From the NCBI RefSeq assembly GCF_004799445.1, contig NZ_SSNA01000071.1, forward strand, positions 1-64,000: a stretch of 64,000 nucleotides of DNA, in the 5' to 3' direction. The DNA comes from Bradyrhizobium sp. (GTDB lineage: Bacteria > Pseudomonadota > Alphaproteobacteria > Rhizobiales > Xanthobacteraceae). Below the pieces are notes generated by a model. The model had not been told where the DNA came from, made no database searches, and saw only the letters and a program-made list of their open reading frames with translations. The stretch's first letter is position 1, and each line of letters begins with the position of its first letter. Below are positions 8,186 to 16,756 of the stretch, in pieces. The position numbers were made by a program, and so were the translations under genes.

Positions 8186-11100
8186 AGCTGTGCAGCGTCT
8201 TCAAGGTGGCCATGTACTGATCGAGGTCGAAGCGATCGATCAGGGAATGCATCTGCGATACGAAGCCGGCATGCTCGGGATAGTCGGTCCCTATTTCGTC
8301 GAGCTTGACCTGAATCGCCCGAATATATCCCAGCTGCCCAAGGCTGATCAGTTCCTCGACATGCCTCAGCGGCGGCCGCGAGCCGCTGTCCGGCTTCCAG
8401 TGCGGAACGGCGGCCTGATAGGTTTCATACTGCCATTCGATCTTGAGGAGCTGGCGGATTGATTCCAATAACCTTGGAATATCGATTGGCTTCATCAGAT
8501 AGCCGTCGTGAAAGGGCCGCGCCAGCGGCGCGCCGTGCGCTTCCAATGCGCTGGCCGAAACCATCAGGATACGGGCCTGATGGTGACCGGTCGAACGCAG
8601 CGTCTCCGCCACCGTCCATCCATCCATGCCCGACATCGAGATGTCCAGCAGGAACAGGTCCGGTCGGCAATGCTGGGCAAGCGCGAGACAACCAGCGCCA
8701 TCCGGCGCGCTGAGCAGGATAAAGCCAAGCGGTGTAAGCACTTCGCGCAGCAGATCGAGCTGGACGGGATCATCGTCGGTGATCAGGATCGTCTTGCGCG
8801 GGCCGTGATAGCCGAACACCGGCGCGTCGACGGGCGCGATCCGCGTCGGGTTCGTCACTTCCGACAGCAGGATTTTCATCCGGAAGCTGCTGCCGACGCC
8901 AACGGTGCTGGTAACCCGAATGTCGCCGCCCATCACGCCCGCGAGCAACCGGCTGATGGTGAGCCCGAGACCGGTCCCGGTCTGCGGCTGCGAGACGCCC
9001 AGCGCTCCGCGCTCGAACGGTGCGAAGATGCGCTCAAGGTCGGATGCCTGAATTCCAGGGCCGGTGTCGATCACTTCGAATTCGGCGACGGGGCTGCGAT
9101 AGTGAACGACGAACTGCACGCTGCCGGCCTGGGTGAACTTGATGGCGTTCGACAACAGGTTGATCAGGACCTGGCGTAGCCGCTTTTCGTCGGCGAAGAC
9201 CACGACCGGCAGCACTGCCGGCCGCTTGAACACGAAATCGATGCCCTTGGCGGCGGCCTGCAGGCGAAACATGCCGACCAGCTGTTCGAGGAATTCGCCG
9301 AGGCGAACTTCGTCCCGCGACAGATAGAGCCGGCCGGCTTCGATCTTTGAGATATCGAGAATGCCGTCGATCAGCCCGGACAGGTGATCGGCGCTGCGGC
9401 GGACCACGCGAACCTGATCTCGCGGCTTGGCGCTCAGGCTAGCGTCCTGCTCCAGCAATTGCGCGTAGCCGGAGATCGCATTCAATGGCGAACGCAATTC
9501 ATGGCTTAACCCGACCACATACCGGCTCTTCGCGAGGTTGGCGGACTCCGCGACCTCCTTGGCGCGCTGCAATTCGGCGTCGGTGCGCTTGTGGGCGTCG
9601 ATCTCCTGAATCAGGAGCGCGGTCTGTCGCCTGGTTTCCGCTTCCGCCGCGCGCCGGCTCTGCTGTGCAAGGACGAACAGCCACGCAACGACACCGATAA
9701 TGATGGTCAGTGCGAAGAATACCTTCCAGAGAACGTCGGATAGCTGCTGACTATCGGCTTGAACAGCCGCGGACGTCTGCAGATAGATCAGGCCGAGCGT
9801 CAGTCCGACCAGCCCGGCGGAAATCGCAAAGACGCCGAGATAATGTCCGAGCTGCGAATTGATCCGCGCATAAATCGGCTGCGGCAGCAATTTGCCGAGG
9901 GTCTCGGAGACCTGCGCCTGAATCCGCGCGTGCGGCTTGCAGAGATCGTGGCAGCGCGCGTCAAGCGAACAGCATAGCGAGCAGATCGGTCCGGCATAGG
10001 CAGGGCAGGCCGCCATGTCCTCGGGCTCGAAGGTATGTTCGCAAATGCAGCACTGGATCGCCTCGACATTCTGCCAGCTGCGCTTGGGCTTTCGCGCGAT
10101 GTAATATCTGCCGCCGGTAGCGAATGCGATCAGCGGCGCGGTGACGAAGGCGACGATCAGCGCCACAAAGGGCGCCAGCGCTTTTGCCGTCGGTCCGAAC
10201 AGGCCATAGAACGCGCTGATGGAAACGATGGTGGCGATGGTCATGGCGCCGACGCCGACCGGATTGATGTCGTAGAGATGAGCGCGCTTGAACTCCATGT
10301 GTTGCGGGCGCAGGCCGAGCGGCTTGTTGATGACGAGGTCGGAGACCAGCGCGCCGACCCAGGCGATTGCGACGTTTGAATAAAGCGCCAGCGTCTGCTC
10401 CAGCGCCTTATAGACGCCGATCTCCATCAGCAGCAACGCGACCAGCACGTTGAACACCAGCCAGACCACGCGGCCGGGATGGCTGTGGGTCAATCGGGAG
10501 AAGAAATTCGACCACGCGATCGAACCGGCATAGGCGTTGGTGACGTTGATCTTCAACTGCGAAAGGATCACGAAGGTGCCGGTCAACGCCAGAGCGAGAT
10601 TCGGCTCCGACAGTACGTAGCGAAAGGCTTCGAGATACATGTGCGCGGGCTCGGCGGCGTGCTCGTTGGTGACCCCGTGGCTGAGCGCAAAGAAGGCCAG
10701 GAAGGATCCGGCCAACAGCTTCAGCGCGCCGAGAATGATCCAGCCGGGGCCGGCGCTTAGCAGCGCGATCCACCACGAGGTCTTCGAGGTCCGCCGGTCA
10801 CGCGGCAGGAAGCGAAGAAAGTCGACCTGCTCGCCAATCTGCGCCACCAGCGAGAACACCACCGAGGCGGCGGTGCCGAACAGCAACAGATCGAGATGGC
10901 CCGCGGGGCTGCCGTGCTCGCCGGGAAATTTGGTCCACTCCGCAAAGGAGTGCGGATTGGCGTAGGCGATCGCCGCGAACGGCATGATGTGCAGAACGAT
11001 CCACAGCGGCTGCGTCCACAGCTGGAAACGGCTGATCAGCGTGATGCCATGGGTGACCAGCGGAATGATGACGACGGCGCTGATGAGATAGCCGAGCGGG

Positions 11101-11546
11101 CGGGGAATTCCGAAGCACATCTCCAGCGCGGTGGCGAGAATGACGGCTTCGATCGCAAAGAAAATGAACGTGAAAGACGCGTAGATCAGCGAGGTGATGG
11201 TCGAGCCGATGTAACCGAAGCCGGCGCCGCGGGTTAACAGATCGATGTCGATGCCGCATTTCGCGGCGTGGTAGGCAATCGGCAGACCGCAGCAGAAAAT
11301 GATGACGCTGACGACGAGGATGGCGGCCGTTGCGTTGGTGACGCCGTAATTGAGCGTGATGGTGCCGCCGATCGCCTCAAGCGCCAGGAACGAGATGGCG
11401 CCGAGCGCCGTATTGGCGACGCGGGCCGCCGACCATCGCCGCGCGCTCTTGGCCGTGAAGCGGAGCGCGTAATCCTCCAGCGTCTGGTTTGCAACCCATT
11501 GATTATATTGGCGTCTGACGCGGTCGATCCGCTGCCGCCCTGCCAC
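8175..11546 (-). CDS. NCS1-transporter-fused hybrid sensor histidine kinase with Cys-rich linker, 1123 aa
   Basis: Residues ~25-480 form a polytopic membrane domain with about 12 hydrophobic segments that resembles NCS1 purine/cytosine/allantoin permeases (GGTITLNYGVTNA, RGAGFGYIGS, LKINVTNAYAGS). A cysteine cluster follows at 499-536 (CCxC, CSLCC, RCHDLC), likely zinc-binding. Two further membrane helices (~570-590, ~608-628) and a coiled coil lead to a HisKA H-box with H682 (GLSHELRSPLN), HATPase (N-box LLSNAIKF, G-box IDTGPGIQ) and a receiver with D968. Residues ~1040-1123 are an unassigned tail. The start is GTG 11546 with a GGGAG site. It probably senses a transported or bound nitrogenous solute for the divergent amide operon; by analogy, CbrA couples an SLC5 transporter to a kinase. 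Confidence 0.88.
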   Translation of the reverse strand: MAGRQRIDRVRRQYNQWVANQTLEDYALRFTAKSARRWSAARVANTALGAISFLALEAIGGTITLNYGVTNATAAILVVSVIIFCCGLPIAYHAAKCGIDIDLLTRGAGFGYIGSTITSLIYASFTFIFFAIEAVILATALEMCFGIPRPLGYLISAVVIIPLVTHGITLISRFQLWTQPLWIVLHIMPFAAIAYANPHSFAEWTKFPGEHGSPAGHLDLLLFGTAASVVFSLVAQIGEQVDFLRFLPRDRRTSKTSWWIALLSAGPGWIILGALKLLAGSFLAFFALSHGVTNEHAAEPAHMYLEAFRYVLSEPNLALALTGTFVILSQLKINVTNAYAGSIAWSNFFSRLTHSHPGRVVWLVFNVLVALLLMEIGVYKALEQTLALYSNVAIAWVGALVSDLVINKPLGLRPQHMEFKRAHLYDINPVGVGAMTIATIVSISAFYGLFGPTAKALAPFVALIVAFVTAPLIAFATGGRYYIARKPKRSWQNVEAIQCCICEHTFEPEDMAACPAYAGPICSLCCSLDARCHDLCKPHARIQAQVSETLGKLLPQPIYARINSQLGHYLGVFAISAGLVGLTLGLIYLQTSAAVQADSQQLSDVLWKVFFALTIIIGVVAWLFVLAQQSRRAAEAETRRQTALLIQEIDAHKRTDAELQRAKEVAESANLAKSRYVVGLSHELRSPLNAISGYAQLLEQDASLSAKPRDQVRVVRRSADHLSGLIDGILDISKIEAGRLYLSRDEVRLGEFLEQLVGMFRLQAAAKGIDFVFKRPAVLPVVVFADEKRLRQVLINLLSNAIKFTQAGSVQFVVHYRSPVAEFEVIDTGPGIQASDLERIFAPFERGALGVSQPQTGTGLGLTISRLLAGVMGGDIRVTSTVGVGSSFRMKILLSEVTNPTRIAPVDAPVFGYHGPRKTILITDDDPVQLDLLREVLTPLGFILLSAPDGAGCLALAQHCRPDLFLLDISMSGMDGWTVAETLRSTGHHQARILMVSASALEAHGAPLARPFHDGYLMKPIDIPRLLESIRQLLKIEWQYETYQAAVPHWKPDSGSRPPLRHVEELISLGQLGYIRAIQVKLDEIGTDYPEHAGFVSQMHSLIDRFDLDQYMATLKTLHSYDH

Positions 11547-11607
11547 TTTCCAACTCCCTCACCCCGACTGGAAACCCGGTGACAAAACCTACGTCGCTAT
11601 TTTGCGG

Positions 11608-11644
11608 TGCAATATACGCGATCTTGCGTATCTGTGCACTGCAC
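11608..11644. promoter_or_regulatory. nested inverted repeats upstream of the urt/fmd operon, candidate operator
   Basis: Within the divergent intergenic region, ATACGC (11614-11619) and GCGTAT (11626-11631) form a 6-bp dyad over a 6-base spacer. They are flanked by TGCA on both sides (11608-11611 and 11635-11638). A second dyad, GTGCA-C-TGCAC, spans 11634-11644. Position about 60 bases before the urtA ATG suits a regulator site, for example for the LuxR-type regulator. No clear sigma-54 -24/-12 element was found by eye. Confidence 0.45.
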
Positions 11645-11702
11645 AATTTCAGCAATCCTCGTCTGACCAATAGCGCGTCCTCGAACCAAAAATGGGGTAA
11701 TC

Positions 11703-12962
11703 ATGTCAGACGACACTAAACAGGGGCTGCAGTCGGCATTTCGCCGCAAGCTGCTGATGGGAATCGCGGCGATACCCGCCCTTACCGTGCTTCCTCGCCC
11801 ATCTTTTGCACAAGCGCCGGCAACCTCCGCGATCAACACCACGGGTCTCGCGGTTACCGATACTGAAGTCACCGTCGGCATCCTGCATTCGGCCACCGGC
11901 ACGATGGCGATTTCGGAGACCGGCTCGATCGAAGCCGAGAAGCTTGCGATCGAACAGATCAACGCCGCCGGCGGCATCCTCGGCCGCAAGATCAAGTTCA
12001 TCCAGGAAGACGGCGCCAGCGATTGGCCCACCTTCGCCGAAAAGGCCAAGAAGCTTCTCGTCAACGACAAGGTCGCGGCGATCATGGGCTGCTGGACCTC
12101 GGCGTCGCGCAAGGCGGTGCTCCCGGTCGTCGAACAATACAACGGCATGCTCTACTACCCGACCTTCTACGAAGGTCTCGAGCAGTCCAAGAACGTGATC
12201 TACACCGGCCAGGAAGCGACGCAGCAGATACTCGCCGGCCTGAACTGGATCGCCAAGGAGAAGGGCGCGAAATCGTTCTTCTTCGTCGGTTCGGACTACA
12301 TCTGGCCGCGCACCTCGAACAAGATCGCGCGCAAGCATGTCGAGAACGTGCTGAAGGGCAAAGTCGTCGGCGAAGAATACTACCCGCTCGGCAACACCCA
12401 GTTCAATTCGGTGATCAACAAGATCAAGCTGACCAAGCCCGACGTGATCTTTACCGACGTCGTCGGCGGATCCAACGTCGCGTTCTACAAGCAGCTCAAG
12501 GCGGCCGGCATCGACCTTTCCAAGCAGCCGCTGCTCACGATCTCGGTGACCGAAGACGAGATCGACGGCATCGGCGGCGAGAACATCGCGGGCGCCTATG
12601 CCTGCATGAAGTACTTCCAGTCGCTCGACAATCCCAACAACAAGGCCTTCGTGCCCGCGTTCAAGAAGATGTGGGGCGAGAAGACCGTGATCGGCGACGT
12701 GACCCAGGCCGCCTATCTCGGCCCGTGGCTGTGGAAATTAACCGTCGAGAAAGCCGGCAGCTTCGACGTCGACAAGATCGCGGCAGCTTCGCCCGGGGTC
12801 GAGTTCAAGGGTGCGCCGGAAGGTTACGTCCGGATTCACGAGAACCATCACCTCTGGTCAAAGACCCGGGTCGGACGTGCGAAGCTCGACGGACAGTTCG
12901 AGCTGATCTACGAGACCGCCGACCTGGTCGAGCCCGATCCGTTCCCCAAGGGCTACCAGTAA
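11703..12962 (+). CDS. urtA: urea/short-chain-amide ABC transporter substrate-binding protein (UrtA/FmdD type), 419 aa
   Basis: A leader (RRKLLMGIAAIPALTVL...SFAQA, cleavage near residue 38) directs it to the periplasm. The mature part is a type-I periplasmic binding fold with VTVGILHSATGTMAISE, the AGGILGRKI segment and MGCWTSASRKAVLPVVE, which are characteristic of UrtA and its amide-binding relative FmdD. It would capture urea, formamide or acetamide and deliver it to UrtBC. Because the operon encodes amidases and no urease, amides may be the main ligand. The start is preceded by a weak GGGGT site. A strong hairpin follows the gene. Confidence 0.88.
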   Translation: MSDDTKQGLQSAFRRKLLMGIAAIPALTVLPRPSFAQAPATSAINTTGLAVTDTEVTVGILHSATGTMAISETGSIEAEKLAIEQINAAGGILGRKIKFIQEDGASDWPTFAEKAKKLLVNDKVAAIMGCWTSASRKAVLPVVEQYNGMLYYPTFYEGLEQSKNVIYTGQEATQQILAGLNWIAKEKGAKSFFFVGSDYIWPRTSNKIARKHVENVLKGKVVGEEYYPLGNTQFNSVINKIKLTKPDVIFTDVVGGSNVAFYKQLKAAGIDLSKQPLLTISVTEDEIDGIGGENIAGAYACMKYFQSLDNPNNKAFVPAFKKMWGEKTVIGDVTQAAYLGPWLWKLTVEKAGSFDVDKIAAASPGVEFKGAPEGYVRIHENHHLWSKTRVGRAKLDGQFELIYETADLVEPDPFPKGYQ

Positions 12963-13012
12963 GAACGCGCGGACTTTATCGCGCTTTCTCCCCAGGCAAA
13001 GCCTCTCCCTGG

Positions 13013-13031
13013 CGTGGATCGTCAATCCACG
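13013..13031 (+). promoter_or_regulatory. small hairpin downstream of urtA
   Basis: CGTGGAT (13013-13019) pairs with ATCCACG (13025-13031) over a 5-base loop. It sits ~50 bases after the urtA stop and immediately before a larger hairpin. It may help stabilise the urtA mRNA 3' end. Confidence 0.4.
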
Positions 13032-13040
13032 CTTAAGACC

Positions 13041-13070
13041 CCCGCGTCGCGAATCCACTTGCGACGCGGG
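13041..13070 (+). terminator. strong GC hairpin between urtA and urtB (attenuator or mRNA-stabilising)
   Basis: A perfect 10-bp stem, CCCGCGTCGC (13041-13050) with GCGACGCGGG (13061-13070), encloses a 10-base loop. No T-run follows, so complete termination is unlikely. Stem-loops after binding-protein genes commonly protect the upstream mRNA and lower permease expression, which would give excess UrtA over UrtBCDE. The urtB ribosome site begins about a dozen bases later. Confidence 0.55.
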
Positions 13071-13092
13071 ACTTCCCCGACGGAGGACATCG

Positions 13093-14019
13093 ATGTTCGG
13101 CGAATACTCGATTGGTGATCTCGGCTCCATCTTCGTGATGCAGGGGTTCGCCGGCCTGATCCTGTTCTCCGTCTACGTGCTGATGGCGCTCGGTCTTGCG
13201 ATCATCTTCGGCCAGATGGGCGTCATCAACATGGCCCATGGCGAGTTCATGATCCTCGGCGCCTACGTCACCTGGATGACGTCGAATTTCTTCCAGACCT
13301 ACCTTCCCAATTTATTCAGCGGCTATTTCTTCCTGGCGATGATTCTGGCTTTCATCGCTTCCGGGGCGCTGGGAATGCTGGTGGAATGGGGGCTGATCCG
13401 GCATCTCTACCGGCGACCGCTGGATACGCTGCTCGCCACCTGGGGCTTGAGCCTGATCCTGCAGCAGGCCTATCGTTCGATTTTCGGTGCGCGGGAAGTC
13501 GGGGTCGAGCTGCCGCAATGGATGCTCGGATCCATGCATGTTACCGACAACATCGAAGTGCCAATCAACGGCGTCTTCGTGATGGGGCTGACGGTGCTGA
13601 TCACCGTGGCGGTCGCCTACATCATGTACAAGTCGCGCTGGGGCCGCCAGGTCCGCGCCGTGGTGCAAAACCGCGTGATGGCCGGCGCGGTAGGCATCAA
13701 CACCGAAAAGGTCGACCGCTACACCTTCGCGCTTGGTTGCGGCATCGCCGGAGTTGCCGGCAGCGCCTTCACCATGATCGGCTCGACAGGCCCGACCTCC
13801 GGTCAGCTTTACATCGTCGATACGTTCCTGGTGGTGGTGTTCGGCGGCGCGGCAAGTCTGCTCGGCACGATCGCGTCGGCGTTCTCGATCTCCCAGACCC
13901 AGTCGACCCTGGAATTCTTCATGTCCGGCTCGATGGCCAAGGTTCTCACGCTGCTCGCCGTTGTCGGAATTCTGATGCTGCGGCCGCAGGGTCTCTTCGC
14001 TCTCAAGGTTCGCAAGTAA
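13093..14019 (+). CDS. urtB: urea/amide ABC transporter permease UrtB, 308 aa
   Basis: This is a LivH-class permease with ~8 membrane helices. Family marks are MALGLAIIFGQMGVINMAHGEFMILGAY (here split MALGLAIIFGQMGV / INMAHGEFMILGAY), typical of UrtB/LivH, and the loop VGINTEKVDRYTFALGCGIAG that contacts the ATPases. It forms the transmembrane channel with UrtC. The ATG has a good GGAGG site (ACGGAGGACATCG). It lies 130 bases after urtA, with two hairpins in between, and 21 bases before urtC. Confidence 0.9.
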   Translation: MFGEYSIGDLGSIFVMQGFAGLILFSVYVLMALGLAIIFGQMGVINMAHGEFMILGAYVTWMTSNFFQTYLPNLFSGYFFLAMILAFIASGALGMLVEWGLIRHLYRRPLDTLLATWGLSLILQQAYRSIFGAREVGVELPQWMLGSMHVTDNIEVPINGVFVMGLTVLITVAVAYIMYKSRWGRQVRAVVQNRVMAGAVGINTEKVDRYTFALGCGIAGVAGSAFTMIGSTGPTSGQLYIVDTFLVVVFGGAASLLGTIASAFSISQTQSTLEFFMSGSMAKVLTLLAVVGILMLRPQGLFALKVRK

Positions 14020-14040
14020 GCAAGAAAAAGGGCTGAAGCC

Positions 14041-15195
14041 ATGATCGACAATCCGCGCTTTGCCAACCGATCGGAACTTATCGGCATCCTCGTGCTTGCG
14101 GTCCTCCTGGTGGTCATTCTGCCGCTCTGCCTCGACGTGTTCCGTCTCAATCTGGTCGCCAAATATCTGACTTACGCATTCGTGGCGCTGGGACTGGTTA
14201 TCTGCTGGGGTTATGGCGGCATCCTGAGCCTCGGGCAGGGCGTGTTTTTCGGGCTTGGCGGCTACTGCATGGCGATGTTTCTCAAACTGGAGGCTTCCAG
14301 TCCCGAGAATACCAAGATCCAGTCCACGCCCGGCATCCCCGATTTCATGGACTGGAATCAGATCACGCAGCTGCCCTTCTTCTGGAAGCCGTTCCACAGT
14401 CTCAGCTTCACCATCGCGGCCGTTATCCTGGTGCCGGCATTCTTCGCATTCATCATCGGCGCGGCGATGTTCAAACGCCGCGTCGGTGGCACCTACTTTG
14501 CCATCATCACCCAGGCGGTCGCGGCAATTCTCACCATTCTGATCGTCGGCCAGCAGGGCTACACCGGCGGCATCAACGGGATGACGGACCTGCGGACCCT
14601 GAAGGGCTGGGACATCCGGCCGGATCACGCCAAGGTCGTGCTTTACTTCTTTGAAGTAGCGTGCCTGTTCGGCTGCATCTTCATCGCGCAATTCATCCGC
14701 CACTCCAAGCTCGGACGAATCCTGGTCGCCATGCGCGAAAAGGAAGATCGCGTCAGATTCTCCGGCTACAGCGTTGCGAATTTCAAGATCTTCGCCTTCT
14801 GCATCGCCGCCATATTCGCCGCGATCGGCGGCGCCATGTTCGCGCTCAATGTGGGTTTCATGTCGCCGTCCTTTGTCGGCATCGTGCCATCGATCGAAAT
14901 GGTGATCTATACCGCGGTCGGCGGGCGGCTTTCCATCCTGGGCGCGATTTACGGCACGCTGCTGGTCAATTTCGCCAAGACCAGCCTGTCGGAATCCTTT
15001 CCCGAATTGTGGCTGTTTGGACTCGGCGGCCTGTTCATTGCGGTGGTTCTTGCCTTCCCGAACGGTCTGGCCGGGATCTGGGGCGACTACATCCAGCCGC
15101 AGCTGAACCGGTTGATGCCGTCGGGCAAATCCGGCTCCGGACCGAAGGCGGGCTGGCACGACAGTTCAGTCGCCGACGGCGCGCCGGCCGAGTGA
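14041..15195 (+). CDS. urtC: urea/amide ABC transporter permease UrtC, 384 aa
   Basis: This is a LivM-class permease. It has the conserved YAFVALGLVICWGYGGILSL and GQGVFFGLGGYCMAMFL region after the second helix, then an extra periplasmic stretch (~85-125) typical of UrtC compared with LivM. The cytoplasmic coupling loop is AMREKEDRVRFSGYSVANFK. The long C-terminal polar tail follows the last helix. It pairs with UrtB, and length matches UrtC (~380 aa) rather than LivM (~320). It stands 10 bases before urtD, within one transcription unit. Confidence 0.9.
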   Translation: MIDNPRFANRSELIGILVLAVLLVVILPLCLDVFRLNLVAKYLTYAFVALGLVICWGYGGILSLGQGVFFGLGGYCMAMFLKLEASSPENTKIQSTPGIPDFMDWNQITQLPFFWKPFHSLSFTIAAVILVPAFFAFIIGAAMFKRRVGGTYFAIITQAVAAILTILIVGQQGYTGGINGMTDLRTLKGWDIRPDHAKVVLYFFEVACLFGCIFIAQFIRHSKLGRILVAMREKEDRVRFSGYSVANFKIFAFCIAAIFAAIGGAMFALNVGFMSPSFVGIVPSIEMVIYTAVGGRLSILGAIYGTLLVNFAKTSLSESFPELWLFGLGGLFIAVVLAFPNGLAGIWGDYIQPQLNRLMPSGKSGSGPKAGWHDSSVADGAPAE

Positions 15196-15205
15196 GGAGA
15201 TCACC

Positions 15206-15961
15206 ATGCTGATAGGTCACCAGCCCAAACCCTTCCTGCTCTCGGTCGAGGCGCTGACGGTCTCTTTCGACGGCTTCAAGGCAGTCAACGACCTGTCGTT
15301 CTATGTCGATGAAAACGAGATCCGCGTCATCATCGGTCCGAATGGCGCCGGCAAGACCACGGTACTCGATCTGATTTGCGGCAAGACCAAAGCGACGTCG
15401 GGATCGATCCATTTTCGCGACAAGGACCTCACGAAAATGAAGGAGAACCAGATCGTGCAGGCCGGCGTCGGCCGCAAGTTCCAGACGCCGTCGATCTATG
15501 ACGATCTGACCGTGTTCGAAAATCTGGAGATATCCTATCCGCGCGGCCGCACGGTGTTTGGCGCGCTGACCTTTACCCGCGACGCCGTGGTGCGCGACCG
15601 GGTCGAGGAAGTCGCCGAGATCATCTTCCTCAAGGACCGCCTCAATATGAGTGCCGAGCTGCTCAGCCACGGCCAGAAGCAATGGCTGGAAATCGGCATG
15701 TTGCTGATTCAGGACCCCGAACTTCTGATGCTGGACGAGCCGGTGGCCGGCATGAGCGTCAGCGAGCGCGTCAAGACCGCGGAACTGCTCAACCGCATCA
15801 TCGAGGACCGCTCGGTGCTGGTGATCGAGCACGACATGAAATTCGTCGAGGACATCGCGCACAAGGTCACGGTGCTGCACCAGGGCCAGATCCTGTCGGA
15901 AGGCTCGATGGAACACGTCAAGAATGATCCCAAGGTCATCGAAGTCTATCTCGGGCACTAG
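15206..15961 (+). CDS. urtD: urea/amide ABC transporter ATPase UrtD, 251 aa
   Basis: This LivG-class nucleotide-binding subunit has Walker A GPNGAGKTT, a Q-loop region with FQTPSIYDDLTVFENLE, a signature loop LSHGQKQWLEIGMLL and Walker B LLMLDEPVAGM. The altered signature (LSHGQ, not LSGGQ) is usual for UrtD. The ATG follows a strong GAGGAG site. It dimerises with UrtE to energise uptake. A palindromic repeat separates it from urtE. Confidence 0.92.
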   Translation: MLIGHQPKPFLLSVEALTVSFDGFKAVNDLSFYVDENEIRVIIGPNGAGKTTVLDLICGKTKATSGSIHFRDKDLTKMKENQIVQAGVGRKFQTPSIYDDLTVFENLEISYPRGRTVFGALTFTRDAVVRDRVEEVAEIIFLKDRLNMSAELLSHGQKQWLEIGMLLIQDPELLMLDEPVAGMSVSERVKTAELLNRIIEDRSVLVIEHDMKFVEDIAHKVTVLHQGQILSEGSMEHVKNDPKVIEVYLGH

Positions 15962-16015
15962 CGCATGATCCCGGAAAGTGATGTCCGGTTTCCGGACAAG
16001 ATCATGCGAAACGCA
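15961..16015. repeat. dispersed palindromic repeat, copy 2, inside the urt operon
   Basis: Two nested inverted repeats: CGCATGATC (15962-15970) with GATCATGCG (16000-16008), and inside it CCGGAAA (15971-15977) with TTTCCGG (15989-15995). The pattern GCATGATC-CGGAAA-...-TTTCCG-...-GATCATGC is a familiar interspersed element of Bradyrhizobium genomes. In this position it would form a cruciform or mRNA hairpin between urtD and urtE. Confidence 0.7.
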
Positions 16016-16032
16016 GGACAAGGAGCATCTTG

Positions 16033-16722
16033 ATGCTGGCTATCTCCGATCTGCATGTTGCCTACGGCCAGAGCGAAGTGCTGCACGGCCTCAACGTGTC
16101 CGTCGCGCCCAATGAGATCGTGGCGATCATGGGCCGCAACGGCATGGGCAAGACCACGCTGATGAAGTCGTTGATGGGCATCGTGCCGACCAAGAGCGGC
16201 TCGGTGAACATGGAAGGTGCCGAACTCAGCAAGCTGAAGAGCTATGAGCGCGTTGCCAAGGGGTTGGCCTATGTGCCGCAGGGCCGCATGATCTTCTCGG
16301 CCATGACGGTCAAGGAAAACATCGAGACCGGCCTGGTCGCTTCGGGCGAGAGGGAAGTGCCGGGCGACCTCTACGAATTGTTTCCGGTGCTGCTGGAAAT
16401 GAAAGGGCGCCGCGGCGGCAACCTTTCGGGCGGACAGCAGCAGCAGCTCGCGATCGCACGCGCGCTGGCGACCAAGCCCAAGGTTTTGCTGCTGGATGAG
16501 CCGACCGAGGGCATTCAGCCTTCGATCATCAAGGAGATGGCCCGCACCCTGAAGCGGATTCGCGACACCCGCGGCCTTTCGATCATCGTCTCCGAACAGG
16601 TATTGAGCTTCGCGCTCGACGTCGCCGATCGCGTGCTGGTCATCGAGAATGGTGAGATTGTTCGCGACGATCCGCGCGACGGCGTCGATGCCGCGCAGAT
16701 CTCGAAATACTTGTCCGTCTGA
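16033..16722 (+). CDS. urtE: urea/amide ABC transporter ATPase UrtE, 229 aa
   Basis: This LivF-class ATPase has Walker A GRNGMGKTT, the YVPQGRMIFSAMTVKENIE segment, signature LSGGQQQQLAIARAL and Walker B LLLDEPTEGIQP. The start is ATG 16033, seven bases after AGGAG; a TTG one codon upstream is less likely. It completes the five-component transporter. The fmdA ATG follows 34 bases later with its own GGGGAG site, so transport and hydrolysis genes are co-transcribed. Confidence 0.92.
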   Translation: MLAISDLHVAYGQSEVLHGLNVSVAPNEIVAIMGRNGMGKTTLMKSLMGIVPTKSGSVNMEGAELSKLKSYERVAKGLAYVPQGRMIFSAMTVKENIETGLVASGEREVPGDLYELFPVLLEMKGRRGGNLSGGQQQQLAIARALATKPKVLLLDEPTEGIQPSIIKEMARTLKRIRDTRGLSIIVSEQVLSFALDVADRVLVIENGEIVRDDPRDGVDAAQISKYLSV

Positions 16723-16756
16723 TTCCTGACCGAGCTTGTAAACAGGGGAGCTTTAG

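Noticed and set aside
11547..11702. A sigma-54 (-24/-12) promoter for the nitrogen operon
   Set aside because: I looked on both strands for TGGC-N7/8-TTGC-type elements with the correct GG-N10-GC spacing; the nearest TTGG...TTGC pair has a spacing of 13, so no site is claimed.
13312..15159. A 615-codon open frame on the minus strand
   Set aside because: It is antisense to urtB and urtC; the composition is charged and low in complexity, with no plausible start context.
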